Below, in pieces: positions 33,321 to 45,288 of a stretch of 64,000 nt of DNA. The stretch is from Tretioscincus oriximinensis. Lineage: Eukaryota; Chordata; Lepidosauria; Squamata; Gymnophthalmidae. The position numbers and the translations under genes were made by a program. Each line of letters starts with the position of its first letter. Within the stretch, counting starts at the first letter, position 1. The stretch covers positions 374,734 to 438,733 of the forward strand of contig JAJVDF010000135.1 in NCBI GenBank assembly GCA_022410635.1. The letters run 5' to 3'. Under the pieces are notes generated by a model, which saw only the letters and a program-made list of their open reading frames with translations, searched no databases and was not told where the DNA came from.

Positions 33321-33845
33321 GAATTACTTCATGTGATTGAGATTTTATGCTTCTCCTAATACACCCCATTAATAAATGAGAGTTTGTACTACATTTAAAA
33401 AGCATTTTTTAAGGAAAATTGTTTGCATAAGTTTAGTTTGAGCAGAACTTCAATTAGTGAAACATCAATTACTTGTAACTAGGAAAAAAGCTTTGTTCGT
33501 ATTCCCCAGCACCACTTGATACTTCTAGGTCAGACACCTCTAGGTGCTGTTCTGACACATACTTTTAATCCATCTTCAGTCCTGAAGAACTGTTTTTCCC
33601 CCTGATTTAATTAAGTTATTTTGGACTGGAGATGGATTTAAAGTAAAAGTCTTTTTACTCTTTGGCCAGAAAGATAAAACTTTATTGATTAGTCATCAGA
33701 NCAGTCTGGTTAAAACTGTATACACAAAAGGTCAGTCTCAGAAAATACAGCACTATAAAATGTTAAAATATTAATCTGGGACAGCGATAGCTGCTTTAGC
33801 ACTGTTTTCAATACATACAGAGCTACCATGATAGTAGCATATTTT
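33321..33845. other. Single-copy sequence beside a LINE fragment
   Basis: No gene recognised; may include the degraded 3' end of the reverse-strand LINE that follows. An N lies at 33701. Confidence 0.35.
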
Positions 33846-34310
33846 TCATGACCACAAAGCAAAATCTGTAGTTTGTCTATCCTCTTGTGCCTTTGGGTTT
33901 AGTAGTAGGTTTACATAGCATTTCCTAATGCTGCCATATAAATGGCACTCCAGTAAAAAATGTGTGGTGACTTCTATGGCATTTACCCCACAAATACAGT
34001 CTGTTGTGTCTTTGGAGATTCTGGTATCCATAATGTTGAGCTGGTAAATCTTGCTTTTGTAGAAGCCTTCCACAGGTGGAGTGGCAAGATAAATCTGTGG
34101 TAGGACTCCATATTTGGTTTTTAAAATTGGTGAAATATGAAGTGGCTCTAACATTTGATATGTTCACCAGGTCGTTTTGGGCTTCAATATCCATAACTCT
34201 TTGAAGATTTTTCCAGAATTTGGGCCCAAGCAACTCATAACTTGCAGGGACAAGCCATGGGAAAGGCAGTGTGGTGATATAATAGAAAGCCAATTCAATC
34301 AATGAAGTGA
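33846..34310 (-). mobile_element. LINE ORF2 C-terminal fragment, different family
   Basis: Two overlapping reverse-strand frames encode parts of a protein ending with CICGVNAIEVTTHFLLECHL followed by YGSIRKCYVNLL. This C-x-C ... H-x(4)-C pattern with a following FYxxIR-like block is the C-terminal zinc-binding segment of certain reptile and amphibian non-LTR retrotransposons. It is not the CR1 or L2 C-terminus seen elsewhere in the window. A frameshift separates it from YFTNFKNQIW upstream. Family assignment is uncertain. Confidence 0.5.
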
Positions 34311-34867
34311 CTTCTCTCGCTCTTCTAAATCCATAATCACAAATATTGACTAAGGAATGTACAAATGTAACTATATCTGTTTGCCATGTACCTTGGACCT
34401 TATTCTCACCAAAGCTTAAGTCTCTTTGGCAAACAACAACTTGACAAATTCAGAAGCACCAACTTCAGCATCATTATCATTTTAATTAGCCAAATTACCA
34501 TAGCAACCCTTGAAGGAGGGACATATCAGTAACAGCAAACTAATTGAAGTTATTTCACAGCTGGGGAATATAAAAGTGAGTTTCATATTTAATCCCGCTC
34601 ATATCCTTATACAAATCAGATGATCTTTGGAGGTGTGGGTCCAACTCTGCATGAAGCACTTTTTTAGTAACTCAAAAAGGGAAGCAATTTATGTTAGCCA
34701 AAAAGTGCTCTCGCTACAATTTAGGATATGGTATAACAATAATTATANTAGCTGTTCCTTTCCCATTGTTACAAGGAGTAAATCTTAAATTATAAAAACA
34801 TATTTAATGCAAATCATAATTTATGTATGTAGCACACAGATTCTTTTTTCCCCTCAAATTTTATTTA
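34311..34867. other. Single-copy intergenic sequence
   Basis: No gene recognised; may contain more of the same decayed LINE at its left edge. Confidence 0.35.
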
Positions 34868-34875
34868 AGTAAAAT
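34868..34875. repeat. 8-bp target duplication, left
   Basis: AGTAAAAT, identical to 35167-35174. Confidence 0.85.
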
Positions 34876-35166
34876 CAGCGCTGACCGGTGAGCGCTCCAC
34901 AAAAGGTTCGCTGACAGCGTGCTCTAAGGTAATTCTGCTCTCTTTCCACATGGGAGTCATCATGTTAGGGGACTCCGCTTTCTGCTCCAGTAACATGGCA
35001 CTGCCAGTGCTGCCCACTGTCCCAGTGGGCGGCACTGATAGCACCATGTTAGTGGAGCAGAGGGTGGAGTCCCCTAACATGCTGACTCCCATGCGGAAAG
35101 TGAGCCAAATTACCTTAAAGCACGCCGTCAATGAACCCTTTGTGGAGCACTCACCGGCCAGCGCTG
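34876..35166. mobile_element. hAT foldback MITE, complete
   Basis: A 291-bp element that is almost wholly two inverted arms of about 138 bp, starting CAGCGCTGACCGG and ending with the complement CCGGCCAGCGCTG. The exact 8-bp flanking duplication and the CAG start are the hAT hallmarks. The arms are roughly 85-90 percent identical by eye. The open frames on both strands are mirror images produced by the palindrome, not genes. Mobilisation would need transposase from elsewhere. Confidence 0.9.
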
Positions 35167-35174
35167 AGTAAAAT
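35167..35174. repeat. 8-bp target duplication, right
   Basis: AGTAAAAT, identical to 34868-34875. Confidence 0.85.
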
Positions 35175-35252
35175 ATAAATCCCATTTAACAGTTCTTCCC
35201 CCTCCCCCCACTCATTTAGGAATTTGCATGTGAATAGGTGCTTGACAAAACT

Positions 35253-35327
35253 CTACTTATCTATGAAAACTCATGCCATCTACTTTCCTCTTGATAGTCT
35301 CCATAGTGCTACAAGCCCTACCATGCT
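35253..35327. mobile_element. Palindromic element family, decayed fragment
   Basis: TATGAAAACTCATGCCATCT then TTGATAGTCTCCATAGTGCT resembles the right arm of the 26672 and 37213 copies, with many substitutions. Confidence 0.45.
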
Positions 35328-36639
35328 AAGAAAGTTGCACATAGCATGTATATATCTCTTCATCCAATCACAGTAAGGGATGGGCAAGCAAGTCCAGACT
35401 ATAAATCCTAATCTCAATATCTGTACTCAGCTGCATCCTGGTTGAGGAATAAGGTTGTTCCTTCATCAAGGTGTGACTGGCAAGCCTGGGTTAAAGCTCT
35501 TCAGATAGGAACAGGCTCATTGTGAGGACTAAACCCCAAAAGTAAATGTGGAGAGACTCAAATGTGCTTTTAGTATATGACATCTGAAAAACACAGGATG
35601 CTCTTGGAATTATTTCCAGTGCTTGTATTTCTGTCATCTATGAATTATAAAGATGTGGGTACTACATTTAAAAAGCTTTTTTTAAGGAAAATTGTTTGCA
35701 TAAGTTTATGTTTGAGCAGAACTTCAATTATAGATAGAAAATGAATCATATATGGGACTGAAAATATGAGAAACCTTTGAGCAATAGGATTTATCAAATT
35801 TCACCCAACCAAAAGTAGAAACTGCTCACTTGAACTAACCTTTGTTTTGATCTTGAAATGAGAAACCAATTTCAGTGGAACCACAGCATTCCATGGTTTC
35901 AAACATGTTTTTTCATGACTTAGTGTATTCAGATGGAGGCGGCTACGCAAGCTTTAGTTGATCTCTATGAAATTTCAGACATAGCAATTAAAGTTAGCAA
36001 TTTGTCATGATGGATTACTAAGAATTTCAGTGGATTGAAATAACCAAAATAATTAATTTAATGTGATGGGAACAACAACAAAAGTGTTGAAAGTCACAGG
36101 TCTTAGAAAAAATATAAATCTTCTTATTAGTAGGTGTTCAAAACAATGAACGGCAATTACTTAAAGATGGCAGTGAATATTCACATTATGGTTNTCTTCT
36201 TTTTGTCTCAGTTTCACTGATCAACAAGCTGTGAATCCTTCTGAACCTGGGTAACTCATGTTGGTGGTCAAGCTCTATTGCAGTGTGAAAGTTAGCAAAA
36301 TGTCACTGTATATGCCCATACACGGAAACCCACTGATGTGATGCACATAAACACCCTGCTGAATTGCAGGGCATATGTTCAAGTTTTTAAAAAATGATAA
36401 CAAAAATGTCTATCAAATGCTTAGTCGTCTGCTGGTTACTATTTATAGCTATTTGAAAGCTGGCATCCGCTTGAAATAACCTGGAACAGAAAGATTTATG
36501 GTATTGCTGCATAAGCAGGATCAGAAAAGTGACAATAGGCTTTCATTCTTGTGTAAATTTGGAGTAAGGGAGACTCTACCCTTTCTCCACATAGATCGAA
36601 GAGCCCTTTATCTGGATCATTGGCAAATTCATAGGTTCA
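35328..36639. other. Single-copy intergenic sequence
   Basis: No gene recognised. One stretch at 35665-35730 repeats, with small changes, the sequence at 33385-33455 (TTTTTAAGGAAAATTGTTTG then GTTTGAGCAGAACTTCAATT). Confidence 0.45.
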
Positions 36640-36972
36640 TAGATACAGCAGTGGTGCAATAGTTTCATGCTTTGGTGTTTCAATGATATTGGAATTTGAA
36701 GCCTATGCATCAGTTGTGAAGAGAGGTGAGCACCCCCTACTGGCTTCAGCTTCAGCCAACCCAGCTGTCCTAAAGCAAAGACATTTATGAATAGATTAAT
36801 GGGCACCACCATGTTGTGGTGGGAAGATAGATGTATGCCTTCAGGTAAAAAATAACTTTGTAAGCCACTCTGTCACTTCAGGTTAAAAAGTGTGGGGTAT
36901 AAAAACCAGATTCTTCTTCCTCTTCCTCTTCTTCTCCTTTTCCTCCTCCTCCTCCTCCTTCTTCTTCTTCTT
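36640..36972 (+). mobile_element. tRNA-derived SINE with TTC tail, diverged copy
   Basis: Plus-orientation relative of the 5.8, 8.0 and 52.3 kb SINE: GAGAGGTGAGCACC, CAACCCAGCTGTCC, GGTGGGAAGATAG, then GTAAGCCACTCTG and GGGTATAAAAACCAGATTC. It ends in a CTTCTT/CCTCCT tail (36912-36971). The head is strongly decayed. Confidence 0.7.
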
Positions 36973-37212
36973 GGTGAGAGATTGCTGAGATTAAAGTGTG
37001 AAGATAATTCCCTTCGTCTAAGACACCACTCATTTTTATTGATTAAAATAATGTACTTCAATATGATTCATCTTATACAAAATAAACACAGAACAAAGAA
37101 AAAAAATCAACAATAAAATAACATTAACATTAAATAAACAAACAATAACTTCCTTCTAGGACAAACAATCCTACAAAATGAGAAACATAAAACTATATTA
37201 ACATATATTGTC
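36973..37212. other. AT-rich single-copy sequence
   Basis: No gene recognised; it includes AAATAAACA-rich sequence. Confidence 0.35.
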
Positions 37213-37387
37213 TGTCCAGCAAAGGGGCCTGTATCACTTTGAGACTAACAGGAGAAAAGTGGGTGGCATAAGCTTTCATAGACACGTCTACTTCTTTTAT
37301 GCCACCCACTTTTCTCCTGTTAGTCTCAAAGTGCTACTGGCCCCTTTGCTGGACTTTCTATGGACTAACACGACTATTTCTCTGAAA
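37213..37387. mobile_element. Palindromic element family, near-complete copy
   Basis: Arms of about 58 bp beginning GTCCAGCAAAGGGGCC and ending GGCCCCTTTGCTGGAC are separated by a 25-bp loop. A single-arm end reading TTTCTATGGACTAACACGAC follows, so the layout is that of the 26672 copy in reverse. The centre is partly deleted relative to the 26.7 kb copy. Confidence 0.8.
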
Positions 37388-38797
37388 TATATTGTCTGGG
37401 GTTTGAGTTTGAAGGAGNAATTTTTGAATGCATTCTAACACTTAAGATTTCTACATACAAGGTTCCCAAATTTCAAAGAATTCAAAAGATAGTCTTCGAT
37501 CTAGTTGTTTGCGGAACCGAAAAGATACTCATTCAATATACTTTATCCTATTTTGTAGATCCATCTTCTTCAGGTTGCTGATGGCAAGGGGGCCTTTGAG
37601 ACAGAGGTGGGCCCTCCCTCCCTCCAGTTTATCATCTTCTTTTGAAAAACTGCAGCTTTATGCATGTGCACTGAAACACAAGAACTGCTTATGTGAATTT
37701 GCATACACCAAGTGGTTGGGAGGTTGCATGCACAAAGCAGTAAGCAGCATCAGAGACCCAGACGTAGCTTTGCCTCTCAGCCCAATACTGCTCTTCCTGT
37801 TCCTAAACACCTTTTGTTCTGTAATAAATCAGTGAAGCATACATTAATTATCCTCATTTTAATCCAATTTAAAAATAAATAAATCTTGCAATAAAGCAAC
37901 ATGTGCACTAAAATAATTTTGTTTACAAACATTGATTGTACAACTTGATAGACCTTTCTTCAAAACTGATTAGCAGGTGCTTTAAAAAAATCACCAAAAT
38001 GACTTATTTTCTTGTTACAGTGAATTGCATTCAGATAGTTAAACATGATTAATTTTATCTATTCATGCAAACATGTGAGGCTCTGGGATCTTATCTTCAA
38101 GATTAACCAAATGTGATTAGATTTCAAATGGATGGTGAGAGTGTATAGGAATGTCCAAACTGTTCAGAGAATTCCACCCCACAGTAGTTTAGCAATGACC
38201 CAGTGAAAGATGAGGTAGAAAATTTAAATGTTACTTAAATTTAATTCAATCTGTTCTTCAGTGTTCTTCAGGCACTGTTCCTGAGATTACGGTACAGAGT
38301 GGATTTCATTGGATTAAGAACACCTTCCAACTCTGGCTGGAGTCATATTTTTCTTGGTTTAGCTGAATTCTGGATGAAAAGAATATGTATGACTCCAGTC
38401 ACAATGATTCTGTTAATTTTACAATAAGGCTCTACCCAACTGTGTTTGAGCAAATTTTATTTTAATTGCTAGGATCCCTATTATTTATGACAAATTTGTG
38501 AACAATATCTTCAACATTGCAAAAAGAGGACAATGAGCTTGTTTCATCAGTGCACAAATCAATGTGCACATCAGTGGACATGAATAACTTTAGATATTGA
38601 TAGATTTTTTTTNNNAAAAAAAGACAATTTCTTATGAACCTGAAAGTAAATAATGCAAAGTTGATTACACTCTGGCAATTTAATATCAACATATTTGCAA
38701 AAGTTCACTCATGAGATGAGAGATCTTTTGTGTTAAATCAAGAAATACTTTGCTTCTTTAAACTAGGCAAAGTCTAGTTTACCACAAAAAAGAGCAA

Positions 38798-38921
38798 GGA
38801 GTTTTGCAACTTTAATGTATGTGAAAATGAGGTATGTTTCCCAGGTGCAATTTATAATGCCTGCCACATCTGAGGAAAGGGGGGGAATCACTTTTCCATT
38901 CCCATTAAAGTTGCAAAACTC
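38798..38921. repeat. Inverted repeat, 19-bp perfect arms
   Basis: GAGTTTTGCAACTTTAATG at the left pairs exactly with CATTAAAGTTGCAAAACTC at the right, about 86 bases apart. Outside the arms, AAAAAG/CTTTTT similarity continues, suggesting an old MITE. Confidence 0.7.
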
Positions 38922-39009
38922 ACGGCCTTTTTGTTTGGTTCTTTTGCTTGTCTTTGTTTCATGTTTGTATACCAACCTTACTTGTCTCCCAATAAAAGAT
39001 GTATCAAAT

Positions 39010-39290
39010 CAGTCTTGGTTAGACCTGGTTTGAATCCAACTGAGTAGTTCAACCCAGTTCAGCTTGAATTGAACCATAAACTCCAAACTGAACCAAAAGA
39101 TGTTCATTCAAACTGATTGAACAATTTGGTTTGATTTGAACTGGTTTGAATTTGGCTACAATTGTCTTTTAAAAGGGACTCTTCCTGTTGATTATAAAGT
39201 GTCTTTTTTTNAAAAAATGTACAAATGAGCAGTTTAAGATTTGAATTTGAACCTGGTCAAAGTTTTCTGACCCAGTTCAAAATAAAACAG
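39010..39290. repeat. Cluster of GTTCAA/TTGAAC palindromic motifs
   Basis: At least ten occurrences of CAGTTCA, TTGAACC, GGTTTGAA and close variants in both orientations, for example TTTGAACTGGTTTGAA near 39135. It looks like a degenerate palindromic satellite or several overlapping decayed inverted repeats. Confidence 0.5.
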
Positions 39291-42200
39291 AATGCAGTAT
39301 GAAGTGCCTACGTGTTAGAAAGCTTACCTAGTGAACAAGCAAAGACAGCATGATTGGATAATTTAACATTCTGATAAGGAAGATTGGCAAACTTAATTGC
39401 TCATTACAGTATGTGTGTCGTGATGCTATCTTCTTATTTATCTTATGGCTAAGCCTCCAAACTTAAATCTGAAACTGGGTAATTAGAGGATCAAGAAGAC
39501 TGAGAGAATCTTTTTAAAGTATAAATTTTTCAATGTAGTTGACCTAGAAGTTGACCTAATTTATTTTCTCACAGTAATCCCATTATTGAACAAAATTATT
39601 AAACTACTTATGCTTCAAAGCATGGTGGCACGGAAATGAAAGTTGAAAGGAAACACATGTGAAGTGGGCTGAGCTTGTAATTCACATTTTATTATACCAG
39701 ATGTCCAGGGGAAAAAATACTGGGTGATGGCCAGGGGAGTTTGGGTTGTATATTATTACATGTCAGATGACACTGCCTTTTCCCCCAGCAGCCAACAGCG
39801 TAATTCAGCAGCATTGATATTGTTTTGCCTTATGTATCCTCTAAGCCATATACTCATCTGGCCACATATGAATATATAGTTGATTGCATCAACTTGACAG
39901 GTGACTTTCTGTGATTACTGGTACGAAAAGGTAAGAGACTAACTTCCACCACATTCTGTTGTGATTGTATGAATATGTGGCTACTACTTCCTAATGTAGA
40001 TGAACAGCTTCCTATAAGTGGGGCCAAATTAACTAAGAAATGCTCTACGTCTTGTGCAAATACTTCTTTTGAATTCGAAGAAGGGATAGGGTTCTGCATG
40101 TAAAGTTCAAAAGCAGATTAGCAGATTATCTGCATTCAGGTGCACAACTATGACCTTCTGTGAGATCTCAGGGAAAAATAGTAAAATTTGCCTCTCAGGT
40201 AAAACATCTCATTAATACTCTGCATTTTAAAAATATGTTTCCTTTTTCATGGTATAGAAGAGAATGCAAAAAATGGAATTGTACGCCTCTGTTTGGAGTC
40301 TTGGGGTAGTTTCATTCCCTATCAGCTGCATCAAAGCTGATGAGCTACTGCACACCCACCCTTAGCACTGTTTTGCCACTTGTGATGGAAGTGGTTGAAG
40401 ACCTGAATGGCGTGTAGAAGAGCTGGACCAACCTCACTGATATGTATGGGTTGGTGCCCCATGATTTACAGTATCTCTTGTCATTATATTTTTCTTTGCT
40501 CATTATTTCACTGTCACAGAATTTAGGAGGAGACCTGTATTAAGCTTCTTTTGAGAACAAAGGGCTAAAAGGAAAGAGGAAAAGAGAGGGTGATAAATTC
40601 TACTCCAACTGTTACCACGGTGACATTTCATAATCACAGCTCTTGGGAAGCATGCTTCAGAGGAGAACAGTGGGAGGAAGGACCCTATTTGTGGCTGAAT
40701 CATTAGACACTTTAGGCTCATCACCAAAAGGTGGCCTGTTTAGAGTAACCAAAAGTCAATACAAAGACTTCCAAAGTAACTGTTAAGATATGGTCTTGGG
40801 GTAGCAGTTTCCTGGTCTTAACAATCTTTAATATTTCACTCTTTTTGTACAAAGTGAAATGATATTCATATGCCATCACATAATAATTACCCCTTTCCCC
40901 TTGCTAATTATGAAGGAAGAATAAATCAAGCTCCCTGCTTTTAAGTAAAAAAAAAGATTTCCTTCCAGTTAGATTTAAGGTATTATGCTCACATTGTTTT
41001 TTCTTTTGTTTTTTTCACAGAATCAGTTAAAATATAGTAGAAACATAACTGTTTTCCCCTGTAAATGAGGTACATATTTCAGCTCAAATAAATGCATGCA
41101 TATAAACAAATAAATAAATAATCATAATACCAGGGGTCAGAGTAGGCAGAGTTAATAGAAGCTGAGACATTACAATGCTTCATCTTTTTCATGCAAACCT
41201 ACATGAAAGTTTACCAAACCAGTGGATTATCTGAACACTGTCAAATTCTGGATGTATAAAGAAGGAAAGGATAGTACTGAAGAATGTTTTTATGCATACT
41301 GGACAGTTACCTAGGCATATTTATAATACCTTGAAGGATTGTTCTGCTACGTTTCCACAGTTGGAAGCATAAGCACATGAGAAATGTAATTCTGAATTGA
41401 AAGTATGGTCTTTTTAGTGAGGCAGTCTAGTATCATAGTGTCAACAGCTATATATGAAAGCAAGCAAGTTGTATATGAAAGCTTCACAAGTCTCCCATCA
41501 ACAGGCTTTCAAATACAATTTATCTCTAAAATCACAGACATGATGATCCTGTGTTCCACACATGTACCCAAACTTTTTCTAAAGCTACCAAATCTTCTCA
41601 GCATCACAATTCCGAACTCATAATTTTAATTAAATACTGTGTGAATAGTCAATTTATGGTATGTCCTAGTTGCAGTATTTGAAGTAGAATGAAAGCATAA
41701 AAGGAATGTCAATTGGAAGACATGAAAATACAATCAGACATTTAGTAGCACATCAGATCATTGGGACTCTGACCATCTGGGATCTTCAGGTCAGTTTGGC
41801 ATACCAAATGCCAAGCTACACGTGCATTTTCAGTTAGAGCACATGGAGAACAGAATTTCCTGTGTGCTGGTGAGCTACAAGTATGCTCTGATCCCTAGGG
41901 AACAAACAGGTCTCTTTCAGCCTCTTTAAAAGTTAAAAGCTTTTCCACACACATTTAAGCTGTAAAGCTCCCGTTTTAACTTCCCCTAAAAGAATTCTAC
42001 CTATATATCCATTTCTCCCCATTTTCTATATCAATGCATTTCGTTACTCCTCCTTGTCATCACTATTTGCTACACCTTTGACAGATCCTTACCATTGGAA
42101 AGGCGTGTGGAAGATCATGATGGTTGTGATGCAGCAATATTGGTAAAACAATTAGTTTTAGCCATCCCTGCTTCATGCCCTCCCCCGCTTTTTTTCATGC

Positions 42201-44639
42201 ATTACAATTTTGATTGTAGATGGCCAATCACGTTTGTTTGTTTTAAATCAGATCACAGAGAAAAATATGATCTTGATTGGGGGGGATTTTGTCAAGAAAT
42301 CTGATTTTCTTTTCCTTTAAAAATCACATTGTAACAAATGGTTTTTTAAAATTGTTTGCCACATTTCCTTCCTTTCCCCCCAAGAATATAAACCAGGCAG
42401 CATTCAAGTCATTTCCGTAAAGTGGAAAAAACTCATGATTTAGTAGTGTCAGGCCAGGAATAATTCCAGAAGTCAACCAGACCATACAGAATTTGTGTCT
42501 TTCATCAGCATTCTACCCAAATGAATAGATGATGAACAGAGACATGATCAGCCTTCAGAGTTCTTAACTTTGTTCTCTAAGGGTGTATTTTCCACTTTAG
42601 GATGATCTGAATGCTTAATGTGGGTGGGAAGGGTTGCCTGTCAGATTTCAGAGAAGTATTCATTTTTCCTCATTTGGATGCATCTTCCTTATAACCTGTA
42701 ACCTAATTTATATTTGCATAGACACCATTATGTCAAAGAGGCTGCTTACTAATAACTGTAGGTATATAAGAAAATAGGAACGATTATAAATTAATTTTGT
42801 GTCAAACCACAAAGAGAACTGAGATAATTAGATTATATTCCCACTCTCAAGGAGCATCCTCACATTAGCTTTGAAGCGAGCTGGGAACACCCTAGAGGCA
42901 GCTCCACCACACAAGATTGTGGGCCATCCATGGTAATAGTGAGGAAAAGGCTCTTTGCCCTGCTACTTCTGAGAGCGGGGAAATCACAATCTAGCAGTGG
43001 AAACCTCAATGACAGCACTTCACCTGCCTCCTCTGATGGAACAAGATCTTNGCAAGAAAACACATGAGAGAGTGGGACAGTCAGAGAGCTGGTATGTGGG
43101 ATCTAACATCCTGTTCATTTCCATAGTGGTGCGGCCTACTTGGGAATAGATCGCCTTGACCACTGCAGAATACAAAATAGGTGTGCAAGCAAACCACGAG
43201 CTTGCCCTCCCCCCAAATATGCTGCTTTGGTGTACATGTGGAGGGGGGCATAGTTTGTTTCACAAGAGAAAGTGAGGGCAGCAGAGAGTGACAGAGACTG
43301 GAGAAGGCACCTATTCTCCACCATATGCCTTCTGTTTCTATCCCTGGTTCTTAACAGGCCATGCAGCAGGAAGAGTGCAAAATTAAGTATAATTCAAACA
43401 TTCTGCACAGGCCTTTAATCAGGATTAAGAGTTTATATATTAAGATTAGCATAAATCTGCACGTAATGTGGATCTATGTGGCTGTGTTCCCCACTTGAAT
43501 GCTATGGTAAGTATCAGCCACCAACTGTTGGCAAGTTCCTATTCTAGAATAAAATCCAGACAAAATAATCATTTAAGTTAGAAGGAATCTCCTTCCCAGT
43601 TTGCTAAAGATATACATATATGTTAATGATAGTGGCTATACTAGATCGCATTTGCATGGCAAAGCACACAAACAGAAACCTCTCCACCAATGCATCCATG
43701 GAAAAATAGTTACAATAATCCAAAGGAGAATATACTTGACAAAGCATGTGTTATAAAAGCAATGTAAGTTGTAAAATACATTTGTTTATTATTCCCAGAA
43801 CCAATTCAGTTGAACACCTCTGAATTCAGTGAAGACAAAAAGTTAGCATTCGCATGTTTGGTTCANCTCTTGTGTTGCAAAGTCTTCAGTCCTCTTGGAT
43901 TTTTGTAAAGGTCAAAGTAAATCATGCCAGTTCATTGTGCAATTCAGTCTGTGTGATTTGTACAGTATAATTGAAAAGCAGCATAGGAAATTCCAGCCAG
44001 ATGGTAGTGGTGGGAACTGCAAATCTGTTTGAATTATTGAAAATGCTGATGCTCCTTGCTGTACTTAACAAGCAAAATAAGAAGAAAAAGGCAAAATCAA
44101 TGTCCTTTTATCTTGTTTTTGCATCATGTTAACTTTTAATCTTGAAAATGAGAAACAAGAATTGACTTGTGAATCTGTACTTGCTTCAATCTTCATTTGC
44201 CTTTACAAAATGGAATCAAGAAGTAGTAGGCAGAAGGAAGAGATTCTGGCCGAGGCCTTTCCCCACTAATAAGGATCAACAGAAGCCACAATTTCCATAC
44301 CCTACATCTTAATGGGAAAAGCTATGGATTATTTGGAAACCTTACCCGATCTACTGACAAATCCAGATTAAGTGATCTACAAGCAGAATATTGCTGTACA
44401 CATGGGTGCCCTTCTTGCATAACAAAGCTACAGACGAAACACCTGTAGTTTGCTCACTGCCAAAAAGAACCAGGTAAAACACCAAAGACAGCCCTAATAT
44501 AGCCCAGATCTTTCCCATTAATATGTCTATAACATCTTGTTCAATAGCTAAAGCTATGTTTTGTTGCTTTAGGGACATAGGGAATTTGGCAAAAATAATC
44601 CAGTCCTGCAGCACTTACATCTGATGACAGAATAGCATA

Positions 44640-45288
44640 TTTTTATTTTGTTCAGTTTGGTCACCACATCTCAAGAGGGATATTGTGGAACTAAAGAAGA
44701 TGCAGAAAAGGGCAACATGAATGATTAAGGGTCTGGAACACCTTCCTTATGAATTCAGGCTGCAATGTCTGGGCCTCTTCAGCCTCGAAAGGCAACATTT
44801 GAGAGGTGATCTCATTGAAGTGTACAAAATGCATGGGATGGATAGGGTGAACAGAGAAAATATGTTTTCTCTATCACACAACAATAGGACCAGAGGGCAC
44901 TGTTTGAAACTGATGGGCAGAAAAGTGAGAACAGACAAAGGAAAGTATTTTTTCACCTAGAGGGTCATTGGCCTGTGGAATTTACTTCCAGAAGAGGTAG
45001 TGGTAGCTAACAGCTTGGATAGCGTCAAGAGAGGACTAGACAGGTTTATGGATAACAAGGGTATAAATGGGTACTAAGATGAATGTCTGGATGTTGCCTC
45101 AGGGATGTAGTAACAAGCAGTACTCCTGAAATACCATTTGCAGGGAGTCATGAACAGGTGCATATTTTGCTTTCTTCTGTTCAGACTGCCTGGGTACATC
45201 TGGTGGGCCTCTGTGTGAGACAGACTGCTGGACTAGATGGACTTTGGCCTGATCCAGTATGGCTCTTCTTATGTTCTTATGTTCGTAT
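44640..45288 (+). mobile_element. CR1 LINE, ORF2 C-terminus and 3' end
   Basis: Encodes MIKGLEHLPYEFRLQCLGLF then SLERQHLRGDLIEVYK (CR1 ORF2 C-terminus) from 44721. It continues through an untranslated end with GGACTAGATGGACTTTGGCC to TTCTTATGTTCTTATG. This is the TTATGTTC-ending CR1 subfamily, different from the ATTCTATG-ending one at 29.3 kb. 5'-truncated. Confidence 0.9.

Larger units (their letters stand above)
37388..44639. other. Long single-copy intergenic stretch
   Basis: About 7.2 kb with no recognisable coding gene and few transposons. It includes an NNN between T and A runs (38613-38615), a 19-bp inverted repeat (38798-38817 and 38903-38921), a cluster of GTTCAA/TTGAAC motifs (39010-39290) and an AAAT run near 41107. 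Sequences near 44080-44200 are non-repetitive and enhancer-like, but nothing can be proved from sequence alone. Confidence 0.4.

Noticed and set aside
34865..35185. Two opposing open frames with similar proteins
   Set aside because: They are the two arms of a foldback MITE read from either strand, not a gene pair.
36873..37061. Arginine-rich protein on the reverse strand
   Set aside because: Translation of the TTC/CCTCCT microsatellite tail of a SINE.
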